53,053 nt of DNA, from the NCBI GenBank assembly GCA_002418005.1, contig DIDF01000015.1:1-53053 (forward strand), given 5' to 3'. The stretch is from Lactobacillaceae bacterium UBA5807. GTDB lineage: Bacteria; Bacillota; Bacilli; Lactobacillales; Lactobacillaceae. The translations under genes were made by a program, and so were the position numbers. Shown here one piece after another: positions 16,679-25,814 of the stretch (position 1 is the first letter of the stretch; every line of letters begins with the position of its first letter). The notes below the pieces were generated by a model. That model was not told where the DNA came from and did not search any database. It saw nothing but the letters and a program-made list of their open reading frames with translations.

Positions 16679-18031
16679 TTAATTTTCAGAGATCAATCCC
16701 TTAAATAAACCATATACAAATTCGCTAGGATCAAATTTTTGCAAATCAGTGACCTTTTCACCTAAACCAACGTATTTTACAGGTAGATGGAGTTCGTTTC
16801 GAATTGCCAAAACAATCCCACCACGCGCTGTTCCGTCCAATTTGGTTAATACAATACCTGTGACATCTGTAGTGTCTTTGAATGTTTTTGCTTGACTCAA
16901 TGCATTTTGACCTGTGGTTGCATCCAAAACTAAAAGTATTTCATGAGGAGCTTCTGGAATCTCTCTTGTCAAAACTTTCTTCATTTTGGCAAGTTCATTC
17001 ATTAAGTTAACTTTATTTTGAAGCCGACCAGCAGTATCAACCATCAAAATATCATAATTCTCTTTTTTGGCTTTAGTAACCCCGTCATAAACTGCAGCAG
17101 AAGGATCAACTTGAACTTTGCCTTTAACGATATCGACTCCGTCTTGTTGAGCCCAAACGTTAAGCTGTTCAATTGCACCAGCTCGAAAAGTGTCGGCGGC
17201 AACCAACAAAACTTTTTTACCCTGATCTTTAAACATTTTGGCCATCTTACCGATAGTAGTTGTTTTTCCGACACCATTAACTCCGACAAACAAAAGAACA
17301 GTTGGGCCACTTTTGGCAAAATTGATTGAATTATTTTCACCTGTCCCAGCTTGATCATACAAATCAATCATTTTTTCCACGATGACATTTTGAACATCTT
17401 TAGATTTTTTAACGTTTTGAAGCTTTACTTCTTCCTTTAATTCATCAGTAATCTTCATTGAAGTTTCAAAACCAACATCGGATTCAATCAGCATATCTTC
17501 CAAGTCATCAAAAAATGATTCGTCAACACTTCTAAAATTAGCCAGTAACGCATTAAGCCGCTGGCCAAAAGTTGATCTAGATTTGGCCAATCCCCTTTCA
17601 TAAGTATTATCAGTAGTGTCTTCAGAACTTTTGTTATCTGAATCACTTGAAGATGAAACTTTTGTGTCTGTTGAGGGATTGGGTTCTTGTTTTTTAGAAG
17701 AAACGTTTTCTTTTAATAATGAATGATCACTATCTTGAACTAAATTCTTTTCTGAACTAACAGCTTTTTGTAAAGAAACACTATTATCAGAATCAGAGAA
17801 AGCAGCTTGGCCTTGTTTGAAATCATTAGTTTCCTTAGCTTCTACTTTTTGAGGAGTCGCCGGTTCTGACTGCTTGTTAACTGGAACTTTTTGATTCTCA
17901 GTGGTCTTTTTTTCTTCAAGTTGCTCTGGTTTATTGGAAGATTCACTATTTGGAGTTTCAGTTTTTTGCTCTTTTTTTTCTTCTTCAGTTTCTTTTTGAG
18001 ATTTTCTTCGAAAAATATCAAATAATCCCAT
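16679..18031 (-). CDS. ftsY: Signal recognition particle receptor FtsY
   Basis: FtsY is the membrane-associated GTPase receptor for the signal recognition particle. The 450-residue protein has a long charged, low-complexity N-terminal A region (about 1-140, rich in Glu, Lys and Ser) followed by the NG domain: FVGVNGVGKTTTIGKMAKMF, AADTFRAGAIEQL, DTAGRLQNKVNLM and TKLDGTARGGIVLAI. The start abuts the smc stop without a gap, implying translational coupling. Confidence 0.97.
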   Translation of the reverse strand: MGLFDIFRRKSQKETEEEKKEQKTETPNSESSNKPEQLEEKKTTENQKVPVNKQSEPATPQKVEAKETNDFKQGQAAFSDSDNSVSLQKAVSSEKNLVQDSDHSLLKENVSSKKQEPNPSTDTKVSSSSDSDNKSSEDTTDNTYERGLAKSRSTFGQRLNALLANFRSVDESFFDDLEDMLIESDVGFETSMKITDELKEEVKLQNVKKSKDVQNVIVEKMIDLYDQAGTGENNSINFAKSGPTVLLFVGVNGVGKTTTIGKMAKMFKDQGKKVLLVAADTFRAGAIEQLNVWAQQDGVDIVKGKVQVDPSAAVYDGVTKAKKENYDILMVDTAGRLQNKVNLMNELAKMKKVLTREIPEAPHEILLVLDATTGQNALSQAKTFKDTTDVTGIVLTKLDGTARGGIVLAIRNELHLPVKYVGLGEKVTDLQKFDPSEFVYGLFKGLISEN

Positions 18032-21000
18032 TTAATTCACCTCTTTGGATAAGTTATCAAGACTGACTGCAACAACCTTTGAAACCCCGGATTCTTGCAT
18101 CGTAATACCATACAGCTGATCAGCATATATCATAGTTTCTTTTCTATGGGTAATGACAATAAATTGCGTACTTTGACCAAAACGTTTTAAATAATTGGCA
18201 AACCTATCTGCATTGTATGGGTCTAAAGCAGCTTCAGCTTCATCCAAAATACAAAATGGAACTGGTTTGAATTTGATGATTGCAAATAATAGGGTGATGG
18301 CTGTCAGAGCCTTTTCACCTCCAGAAAGGAGACTTAAGCTTCGAAAGTTCTTACCAGGAGGCTGGACCATGATTTCAATCCCAGATTCCAGTAAATTAGT
18401 TGGGTCAGTGAGCTCCAGGCGGGCTTGCCCGCCACCAAACATATCAACAAAAACTTTCGAAAAGCTCTTAGAAACCAGGTCAAATGTTTCTTTGAAGCGA
18501 CGGGCAATTTTTGAATCCATTTGATTCATCGTATTCTCTAATCGCTGTTTTGCCTTTTGGAGGTCTTCTTGTTGTTTAGTTAAAAATTCATAGCGATCAG
18601 ACACTTCACTAAACTCTTGAATTGCTCCGACATTTACCGAACCAATTTCCTCGATTCCCATTCTAAGAAGCTTGATTTGACTTTTGATTTCGGTAACATC
18701 AACATCTGCTAATTCATAAGGGTCTTTAACCGGGTCTAAAGAAAAGTTGTTTATCAAGTTTTCTCTGGTTTTTATAATTTTTTCTTGAATCGCTGATTTG
18801 CTAGATTGGTCATTGTTTAAGGCGACTTTAGTGTTACTCAAATTGGTGTTTTGAACTTTAATCTTTTCTTCAAGTTCATTTAGTAACTTTTCTTTGTTTG
18901 TAACTGTTGCCTTTAAATTTGTAGACTTTTGACTGATTGAAGACTGTTTGCTTTTATCCTTAGCAATTTGTAGATTGATTTTTTCTGACTCAACTTGAGA
19001 ATCAAGTTTATCTTGAGCCTCTTTTATTTGTTGGCTGATTTGGTCTCTGGTGGCTAAAGAATTCTTGATTTGGTCTCTCAAAGAAGCCGATTGGCCTTTA
19101 ATTTGTGACTTTTGTTGCTTTAAATCACTGATTTGCGTGTCGAGATTCTCGCTGACTTTTTCAAAGTTCTTTATTTTTTCTTGAGTTTGATCCGAAAGCA
19201 TTTGTAAATTAGAAATTTGCTTATTAATATTGGCTAACTTTTCAGAGACTCGCTTATTTTGATCTTTCAGAGTATCAACAGAATCTTCATTCAAGCGCTC
19301 ATGTTTAATGTTTTTAATTGAGAGATTCTCAACTTTAACTTGCTTTTTATAATCATTAACGTCCTTTTGAAGTGAATCAAAACGTAGCTTGGCTGACTGA
19401 TATAACCTATTTAAGTCAGTTAATTTTTGCTTTAAATTCTCAGTTTGTGACTGAAACTTATCAAGATTTGCTTGAGAATTTTTTAGTTCAGATTCTTTGG
19501 CCGATAATTTTTCATCCATTGTAACAATTGTATTGGCCAAAGTTTCCAATTCACTCTTTTGAACCAGAACATCTTTTGTTTGATTCTTATTTGCCCCACC
19601 AGTTAAAGACCCACCGGTATTTACAATTTGGCCATCTAATGTGACAATTCTTGCCCGATGATAGATTTTCTTACTAATTAGAATTGCATTATCCAAATTA
19701 TCCGCAATAATAACCGTTCCCAAAAGAAACTCACTAATATTTTTCAGCTTTGGATTAATTTTAATTAACGTTGAGGCAATGCCAACAAAACCCTTTTCTT
19801 TAGAGGCATTTGATAGGACTTCTGAACCTATTTTTCTTGATTGAATGGTTGAAACCGGAAGTAAAGTAACTCGGCCCATCCGATTCTGGGTCAAAAATTT
19901 AATTGCTAATGAAGCCGACTGATTATCTTTAACAATTACATATTGAGATTGGGAACCCAAAGCAGTATCAATTGCCTTCACAAACTTTGGAGGGATTTTT
20001 AAATAATCAGCAACCGGCCCTGCAATACCTTTAAGTTGATCCTTATGTTTTAAAAGATTACTAACTCCATAGTAATATCCTCTATGAGAATCCACAATAT
20101 TTTGCAGTGAACGTTTTTTAGCCTTAGTTTCTTCAGCAATCTTCAAAGCTGCTAACCAACTTTTTCGACTAGACTCGATTTGTTTTTTTAATTCTTCTTG
20201 ATGCTCATCTTGAGATTTGATTTGAGAATTTAACAAAGTTGCTTGCTCTGCAAATTTGGAAACAACGTCTTTTTGCTTATCAGCCTGGTTGCTAACTTTT
20301 GTTAATTCAGTCTTTAAATCCTCTAAATGAGAATTCCTGGAACTAATTTGATCGATTGTTTGTTTGCTATCGCGATCGGCCATCATGATTTTGTTCTTTA
20401 TATCCGACTGATCTTGAAGGGTATCAACATAATTAGTCCTTAGTTGCTCAATTTCCTGATCAAATTGGCGCTTTTCTAAATCTTGAATATTTTGCAAACA
20501 AACTTGTCTTTTTACCAAAAGTTGGTCCAAATTTTGTTGAACCGAATTTTCTTGCGTAGAGAATCTGTCTACTCCCGCATTTAATTCCTTTAACTGATTT
20601 TCAAGGGAACTTTGTCTTTGAACTAGTTCATCTTTTTGCTGGATTAAGAACTCTTTTTGTTGAACTGAAAGCTGATGGTGGCTTTTTTTTGCTTGAATTG
20701 ATTCAGAAATTTTTAAATAATCCTCAGATAATTGGTCAATCAAATTAAGGTTATTGGTGATCTCTTTTTTTAAAGAATTTCTTTGTTCATCGAAACCATC
20801 AATTGAATCCTGTATTTGAGCTACTATTTGAGTGTTCTTTTCTACATTGGCGCTACTTTTCTCGAAATCTTTTGAGAACTGATCAAAATTTATAATCAAA
20901 TGTTGTTTTTCAAGTTTGTCTAATTTATCCTTTTGATCAAGGTAATCCTTGGCTAAACTGCTTTGTTCTTCAAGAGGACCTAACTGAGTTTTAATTTCGT

Positions 21001-21586
21001 GAATAATATCTGAAATTCTGTCCAAATTATCGGCAGTTTTGGTAAGCTCCATTTCTGCTGAACGCTTTTGTTGTTTGAACTTATAAACCCCAGCAACGTT
21101 TTCAAAAACAGAACGCCTTTCGGTTGGCTTGCTGTTAAAAATTGCTTCAACATTCCCTTGGGAAATAATTGATAAGGAACCTTGGCCAATACCACTATCC
21201 ATGAACAAATTTGTAATATCTTTTAAGCGACATTCTTGATCATTAATCAGGTAAGAACTTTCACCATCTCTAAAAAGTTTTCGAGTGATTTTTAATTCAT
21301 TAAAAGGATTGTCAATATAATGATCACTATTATCCAACACCAAATTGACCGTAGCCATATTTTCTTGACTGCGGTCTGCTGAGCCGGAGAAAATCACATC
21401 CGGCATTTTATTTCCCCTTAAACTTTTGGCAGACTGTTCGCCTAAGACCCAGCGGATTGATTCAGCAATATTGCTTTTTCCACTACCATTAGGTCCAACG
21501 ATTCCAGTCATACCTTTAGGAAAATCTATCTTGGTTTTATCCGCAAAGGACTTAAAACCATTAATTTCAATTGATTTAAGTTGCAA
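18032..21586 (-). CDS. smc: Chromosome segregation protein SMC
   Basis: SMC is the condensin ATPase that organises and separates the chromosome with ScpA and ScpB. The 1184-residue protein has the N-terminal Walker A GPNGSGKSNI (about 32-41), long coiled coils (about 170-500 and 670-1000), a hinge around 510-660 with VNTGGSLTGGAN, and the C-terminal LSGGEKALTAI signature and FCILDEAEAALD Walker B. Length is typical. It begins 17 nt after rnc in the common rnc-smc-ftsY order. Confidence 0.97.
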   Translation of the reverse strand: MQLKSIEINGFKSFADKTKIDFPKGMTGIVGPNGSGKSNIAESIRWVLGEQSAKSLRGNKMPDVIFSGSADRSQENMATVNLVLDNSDHYIDNPFNELKITRKLFRDGESSYLINDQECRLKDITNLFMDSGIGQGSLSIISQGNVEAIFNSKPTERRSVFENVAGVYKFKQQKRSAEMELTKTADNLDRISDIIHEIKTQLGPLEEQSSLAKDYLDQKDKLDKLEKQHLIINFDQFSKDFEKSSANVEKNTQIVAQIQDSIDGFDEQRNSLKKEITNNLNLIDQLSEDYLKISESIQAKKSHHQLSVQQKEFLIQQKDELVQRQSSLENQLKELNAGVDRFSTQENSVQQNLDQLLVKRQVCLQNIQDLEKRQFDQEIEQLRTNYVDTLQDQSDIKNKIMMADRDSKQTIDQISSRNSHLEDLKTELTKVSNQADKQKDVVSKFAEQATLLNSQIKSQDEHQEELKKQIESSRKSWLAALKIAEETKAKKRSLQNIVDSHRGYYYGVSNLLKHKDQLKGIAGPVADYLKIPPKFVKAIDTALGSQSQYVIVKDNQSASLAIKFLTQNRMGRVTLLPVSTIQSRKIGSEVLSNASKEKGFVGIASTLIKINPKLKNISEFLLGTVIIADNLDNAILISKKIYHRARIVTLDGQIVNTGGSLTGGANKNQTKDVLVQKSELETLANTIVTMDEKLSAKESELKNSQANLDKFQSQTENLKQKLTDLNRLYQSAKLRFDSLQKDVNDYKKQVKVENLSIKNIKHERLNEDSVDTLKDQNKRVSEKLANINKQISNLQMLSDQTQEKIKNFEKVSENLDTQISDLKQQKSQIKGQSASLRDQIKNSLATRDQISQQIKEAQDKLDSQVESEKINLQIAKDKSKQSSISQKSTNLKATVTNKEKLLNELEEKIKVQNTNLSNTKVALNNDQSSKSAIQEKIIKTRENLINNFSLDPVKDPYELADVDVTEIKSQIKLLRMGIEEIGSVNVGAIQEFSEVSDRYEFLTKQQEDLQKAKQRLENTMNQMDSKIARRFKETFDLVSKSFSKVFVDMFGGGQARLELTDPTNLLESGIEIMVQPPGKNFRSLSLLSGGEKALTAITLLFAIIKFKPVPFCILDEAEAALDPYNADRFANYLKRFGQSTQFIVITHRKETMIYADQLYGITMQESGVSKVVAVSLDNLSKEVN

Positions 21587-21603
21587 AGATCATTCACCAT
21601 TCT

Positions 21604-22314
21604 CTACAATAATGTAATATTTCCCGTATTAAAATGACTCAAAGCCTGCTGAGCTGCTTTTTGTTCAGCATTTTTTTTAGAACTTCCGGTTCCAACCCCG
21701 TATTCCTTATTGTTAATCATGACTTTTACTTTGAACTGGCGGTCATTATCAGGTCCATTTTCATCCAAAAGAATATAGTCAATTGCAACTGGACCTTTTT
21801 CTTGAGCAACTTCTTGTAATTCCGTTTTATGATCAAAAAACTCTGCAAACATCCCTTCATCAAGTTTAGGAAAAATTACTTGATGACAAAAGTTTTCAAC
21901 TGCTTTTTTCCCTTGATCCAAGTAAAGTGCTCCTACAAAAGACTCGAAAATATCACAAAGAAGTGAATCTCGATCTCGAGCATGAGCTTTTTCCTCACCT
22001 TTACCTAATCGAATGAATTCATTAAAACGACATTGACGGGCAAAAGTACTGAAACTTTTTTCGTTAACCATTGCTGCTCTGAGGCGAGTTAAACGACCTT
22101 GGGGAAGTTGGGGATAACGTTTATAGATATATTCGGAAACAACCAGTTCCAAAACGGCATCACCTAAAAATTCAATTCTTTCATAGAATTTTAAATTTTC
22201 GCCTGGGTGTTCGTTTACATATGAAGCTTGAGTAAATGCCTCGTCAAGTCGATCAGGATCATTAAATACGATATTAAAGTCCTGCTTTAGCATCTCGTTT
22301 AAACCCTTTATCAA
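21604..22314 (-). CDS. rnc: Ribonuclease III
   Basis: RNase III cuts double-stranded RNA in rRNA precursors and regulatory RNAs. The 236-residue protein has the catalytic signature ERIEFLGDAVLEL (around 44-56), the second acidic pair in DIFESFVGALYLDQG, and a C-terminal double-stranded RNA-binding domain (about 155-228) with GTGSSKKNAEQKAAQQAL. The start appears to be TTG at 22314, which has GGGAGG six bases upstream; an ATG at 22293 is an alternative. acpP is 27 nt upstream. Confidence 0.96.
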   Translation of the reverse strand: MIKGLNEMLKQDFNIVFNDPDRLDEAFTQASYVNEHPGENLKFYERIEFLGDAVLELVVSEYIYKRYPQLPQGRLTRLRAAMVNEKSFSTFARQCRFNEFIRLGKGEEKAHARDRDSLLCDIFESFVGALYLDQGKKAVENFCHQVIFPKLDEGMFAEFFDHKTELQEVAQEKGPVAIDYILLDENGPDNDRQFKVKVMINNKEYGVGTGSSKKNAEQKAAQQALSHFNTGNITLL

Positions 22315-22341
22315 AACAATCCTCCCTTATCTAGACAAATA

Positions 22342-22608
22342 TTAATTATTTTTATCGTCTTTTTCTGTATTTTGATTTTTCAGAATATAATCAACTGCTT
22401 CATTAATTGTATTTAATTTTTCAGCATCTTCGTCAGAAATTTCTGCGTTAAATGTATCTTCAAGATCTAAAACAAATTCAACAAAATCAATTGAGTCGGC
22501 ATCCAGATCATTTTTAAAGTTTAAATAACCAGTAATTTTACTGCGATCAACATCAAATTGATCGGCAACCATATCTGCAATTTTATTAAAGATTTCTTCT
22601 TTAGACAT
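22342..22608 (-). CDS. acpP: Acyl carrier protein
   Basis: This 88-residue acidic protein carries growing acyl chains on a phosphopantetheine arm. The attachment site is the Ser in DLDADSIDFVEFVLDLEDTF (a DSI variant of the usual DSL). Standing beside plsX, it is likely the acyl-ACP donor for phospholipid synthesis; whether it also serves the fatty-acid synthase cannot be told here. The length is slightly above average because of a Glu-Lys-Asn tail. Confidence 0.93.
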   Translation of the reverse strand: MSKEEIFNKIADMVADQFDVDRSKITGYLNFKNDLDADSIDFVEFVLDLEDTFNAEISDEDAEKLNTINEAVDYILKNQNTEKDDKNN

Positions 22609-22647
22609 TTTTTACACCTATTTCAATTTAAATTCCACTACTAAACA

Positions 22648-22653
22648 ATTATA
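22648..22653 (-). promoter_or_regulatory. Possible -10 element for acpP
   Basis: A perfect TATAAT on the minus strand lies 40 bases before acpP, just past the plsX stop. The -35 region (GTTAAA 17 bp upstream, in the end of plsX) is poor, so this is tentative. Confidence 0.35.
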
Positions 22654-22658
22654 TCAAA

Positions 22659-23705
22659 TTATTTACTACTTTTAACTTTATCTTTAATTGCCTGAATTTC
22701 ATCTTCATGACTTTGAAGATAATCATTAACCTGAGGAATCATCTTGGAATTTACAATTTGTTTGATTTGATCCATTGCAAACTTGACTGTTTTAGCTTTA
22801 CTGCTCCCATGGCTTTTAATAACAGGTGATTTAACTCCTAGAAAAACTGCTCCTCCGTATTGAGAATAATCCAAATTCTTGCCGATCTTCTTGAAGACAT
22901 CTTTCAACATCAAAGCCCCTAGCTTCGATTTTAACCCCCCTGACATTATTGATGATTTAATCAAGTTCAACATGCTGCCTGCAGTTCCTTCAATACTCTT
23001 TAAAACCGCGTTACCAGTAAAGCCATCAGTAACCACAACATTGGCGGCCCCATTTAAAAGCTCTCTGGATTCAACATTACCAATAAAATTTAATTCCTTG
23101 TTTTCCAAAAGTAAATCATGAATTTCACGGTGCTTCATATCACCTTTATCGGCTTCTGTTCCATTATTCAAAAGACCAATTGTTGGATTTTTAATTCCCA
23201 TAATGGCCTGGGCATAGAACCTTCCCATTAGTGCATATTCATAAACGTTGAGAACTTTAGTATCGGCATTTGCCCCGACATCAATTAACAAAAATTGTCC
23301 AATTGAACCATCCTTATTAATTACTGGCAAAGTGGTTGTAAGCCCAGGTCGATCAATTCCTTTGATTCTGCCAATTACAAATAACCCGGCAGCTAGGATT
23401 GCTCCAGTACTTCCAGCAGAATAAAAAGCATCGGCTTTGCCATCCTTTACCGCTTGGGCTGCTAATACTAAACTAGATTTTCTTTTTTGGCGAACGGCTT
23501 TAACTGGTTCGTCTCCCATATCAATGACAACATCCGTGTCAATTATTTCGATATTGCCTTGGTTTTTTAAATACTTCTTAATCTCATCTGATTTTCCAAA
23601 AAGCTGAAAAGAAATGTCGGGATTAGCATCCCGAGCGAGCTCGATTCCCTTGACAATTTGCTCAGGGGCATAGTCACCGCCCATGGCATCAACTGCAATC
23701 TTCAT
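22659..23705 (-). CDS. plsX: Phosphate acyltransferase PlsX
   Basis: PlsX converts acyl-ACP and phosphate to acyl-phosphate, the donor used by PlsY. The 348-residue protein starts MKIAVDAMGGDYAPEQIVKG, the family hallmark, with SAGSTGAILAAGLFVIGRIKG, LIDVGANAD, LLNNGTEADKGD and FTGNAVLKSIEGT following. It lies between recG and acpP, 10 nt after the recG stop, and forms a plsX-acpP pair. Start and length are standard. Confidence 0.97.
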   Translation of the reverse strand: MKIAVDAMGGDYAPEQIVKGIELARDANPDISFQLFGKSDEIKKYLKNQGNIEIIDTDVVIDMGDEPVKAVRQKRKSSLVLAAQAVKDGKADAFYSAGSTGAILAAGLFVIGRIKGIDRPGLTTTLPVINKDGSIGQFLLIDVGANADTKVLNVYEYALMGRFYAQAIMGIKNPTIGLLNNGTEADKGDMKHREIHDLLLENKELNFIGNVESRELLNGAANVVVTDGFTGNAVLKSIEGTAGSMLNLIKSSIMSGGLKSKLGALMLKDVFKKIGKNLDYSQYGGAVFLGVKSPVIKSHGSSKAKTVKFAMDQIKQIVNSKMIPQVNDYLQSHEDEIQAIKDKVKSSK

Positions 23706-23715
23706 TTTTTTCCCT

Positions 23716-25746
23716 TCAATCAGTTAAAATTTTTTGGTTAATTCTTAGGTACTGAGCTAATTGTACATTTTGAGGCTGGCTTTGCCAATTATTATCAGAA
23801 ACAACGGCAGCTGCTTCTTGGGTAGCAACACTTAGAATATTCAAATCACCAATTGGATCGCCTACTTTAAAATCTGGCATCCCTGATTGTTTGCTACCGG
23901 TCACATCTCCTTGGCCTCTTAGCTCCAAATCTTTTTGAGATAAGAAAAAGCCATTAGTGCTGGTTGAAATTGCCTTCATTCGCTGTTTACCAATTTTATT
24001 TGTTGGATCAGCAATTAAAATACAGTAGGACTGATCAGAACTTCTGCCCACTCTGCCTCTTAACTGGTGTAATTGAGATAACCCAAAATGGTCCGCGTCA
24101 AAAATTACCATCGTGTTAGCATTAGCAACGTCGACGCCAACTTCAATTACGGTGGTGGCTACTAAAATTTGAAACTCATTATTTTTAAAGGCAACCATTA
24201 CGTCTTCTTTTTGCTCAGAGGTCATTTGCCCGTGGAGTAAGCCAACCTTATATTTTGGTTCAAATATTGCCTTAAATCGGTCATGAATTGCGATGGCATT
24301 CTTCATATCCACAGCATCGGATTCTTCAATTAATGGCGTAACAACATAAGCTTGATGGCCTAACTTTAACTGTTTGTTAACAAATCCAACAGCGGAATTT
24401 GTCTTTGCGGCGGAAATCCAAGTGGTTTTAACCGGCTTTCTGCCCGCAGGCAGTTGGTCAATGATTGAAACATCCATATCTCCATACATTGTTATGGCCA
24501 AAGTCCTTGGAATTGGGGTTGCCGTCATTGCTAAAACATTAGTATGATCTCCCTTTACTCTGAAGGCTCGCCTTTGATTAACTCCAAAACGATGTTGTTC
24601 ATCTATAATTGCTAACCCTAAATCGTGGTACTGAATGTCATTTTGAAAAAGCGCGTGAGTGCCAACAATAAAATTGATTTCACCATTTGCAATTCTTGGC
24701 AACAGTTCTTTTCTGGCGGCTTGGGAAGTACTACCAGTCAATAAACCAATATTTATTCCCAGTCCTGAAAAGACTCTGGCAAAGTTATTGGCATGCTGTT
24801 CAGCTAAGATTTCGGTCGGGGCCATTATAGCAGCTTGCTTGCCTGCACTTACCGTAGCGGCAACACAGGCAGCGGCCACAACAGTTTTACCACTGCCAAC
24901 ATCTCCTTGAAGAAGACGATTCATCGGATAAGGTGACTTTAAATCTGCTAAAATTTCATCAGTGGCTTTCTTTTGAGCATCGGTCAATTTGAATGTTAAA
25001 CGGTGAATAAATTTTTTGACAAAATCAGAATTAAAAGCAATTTCTGCCTGTTTATCTTTTTTTCGCTGCTTGTTTTTTAAAATTTGCATTTTCATCGAAA
25101 AAATAAAGAATTCATCAAACTTAGCCGTTCTCAGTGCTTTTTGAGCTTCAACCTGATTCTTAGGAAAATGCATATTATGAATTGTTTTTTTAAATGGTTC
25201 CAAACGATACTTATTGATGAGCTTGTCAGGAATGAGTTCAGGAATTACTTCTTGATATTCCTGATAAGCCTGTAAAATCAACTTTTTTATGGTATTTTGT
25301 CGAATCTCTTTAATTGACGGGTAAACTGAATTAAAAGAATTCTCTTGACTGCTGTTTAAAATCTTCATGCCTAAAATCTTATTTTTGACCCGATCAAAAG
25401 AACCAAAGACAATAACTTCTTTTTCCAGCTCGATTTGTTTTTTTAGCCAAGGTTGGTTAAAAAAAGTTACGTTAAATATATCATCGTTAATTTTAATTCT
25501 AAAACTAAGTCGACTTCGATGACGGCCAAAGTAGCTTAATACCGGATTTGTGGCCACAATCCCTTTAACTGTTACCTTTTGGCCATCCACTGCCTGATTT
25601 AAATTTTTTAAAGAAAGATCATCATATCTTCTTGGGAAATAAGTAAGCAAATCCATAATCGTATTTATTCCGAGTTTATTAAGAGAAACCGCAGTCTTTT
25701 CCCCGACACCCTTAAGAATACTAACTGGATCTCCCAAGTTTTTCAT
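23716..25746 (-). CDS. recG: ATP-dependent DNA helicase RecG
   Basis: RecG reverses stalled replication forks and migrates branched DNA. The 676-residue protein has the N-terminal wedge OB-fold (about 55-145), then the superfamily 2 helicase: Walker A GDVGSGKTV, PTEILAEQH, the DEQH box in IDEQHRFG, AMTATPIPRT, and motif VI LRGRVGRSSDQSYC. The C-terminus ends QYLRINQKILTD, normal for the family. A terminator stands 28 nt before its start, so it depends on read-through or on a promoter inside fakA. Confidence 0.97.
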   Translation of the reverse strand: MKNLGDPVSILKGVGEKTAVSLNKLGINTIMDLLTYFPRRYDDLSLKNLNQAVDGQKVTVKGIVATNPVLSYFGRHRSRLSFRIKINDDIFNVTFFNQPWLKKQIELEKEVIVFGSFDRVKNKILGMKILNSSQENSFNSVYPSIKEIRQNTIKKLILQAYQEYQEVIPELIPDKLINKYRLEPFKKTIHNMHFPKNQVEAQKALRTAKFDEFFIFSMKMQILKNKQRKKDKQAEIAFNSDFVKKFIHRLTFKLTDAQKKATDEILADLKSPYPMNRLLQGDVGSGKTVVAAACVAATVSAGKQAAIMAPTEILAEQHANNFARVFSGLGINIGLLTGSTSQAARKELLPRIANGEINFIVGTHALFQNDIQYHDLGLAIIDEQHRFGVNQRRAFRVKGDHTNVLAMTATPIPRTLAITMYGDMDVSIIDQLPAGRKPVKTTWISAAKTNSAVGFVNKQLKLGHQAYVVTPLIEESDAVDMKNAIAIHDRFKAIFEPKYKVGLLHGQMTSEQKEDVMVAFKNNEFQILVATTVIEVGVDVANANTMVIFDADHFGLSQLHQLRGRVGRSSDQSYCILIADPTNKIGKQRMKAISTSTNGFFLSQKDLELRGQGDVTGSKQSGMPDFKVGDPIGDLNILSVATQEAAAVVSDNNWQSQPQNVQLAQYLRINQKILTD

Positions 25747-25773
25747 TATTGATATTCCCTTCTTTCTTTACAT

Positions 25774-25810
25774 AAGAAAATAAAGTTTGGTCTTTGACCA
25801 AACTTTATTT
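25774..25810 (-). terminator. Intrinsic terminator after fakA
   Basis: AAATAAAGTTTGGTC pairs perfectly with GACCAAACTTTATTT around a three-base loop; on the minus strand the stem ends in TTTATTTTC. It lies between the fakA stop and recG. Confidence 0.85.
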
Positions 25811-25814
25811 GTAA

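Noticed and set aside
18195..18524. A 109-codon antisense open frame opposite the smc C-terminus
   Set aside because: It is the complement of the highly conserved ATPase head of SMC and has no independent support.
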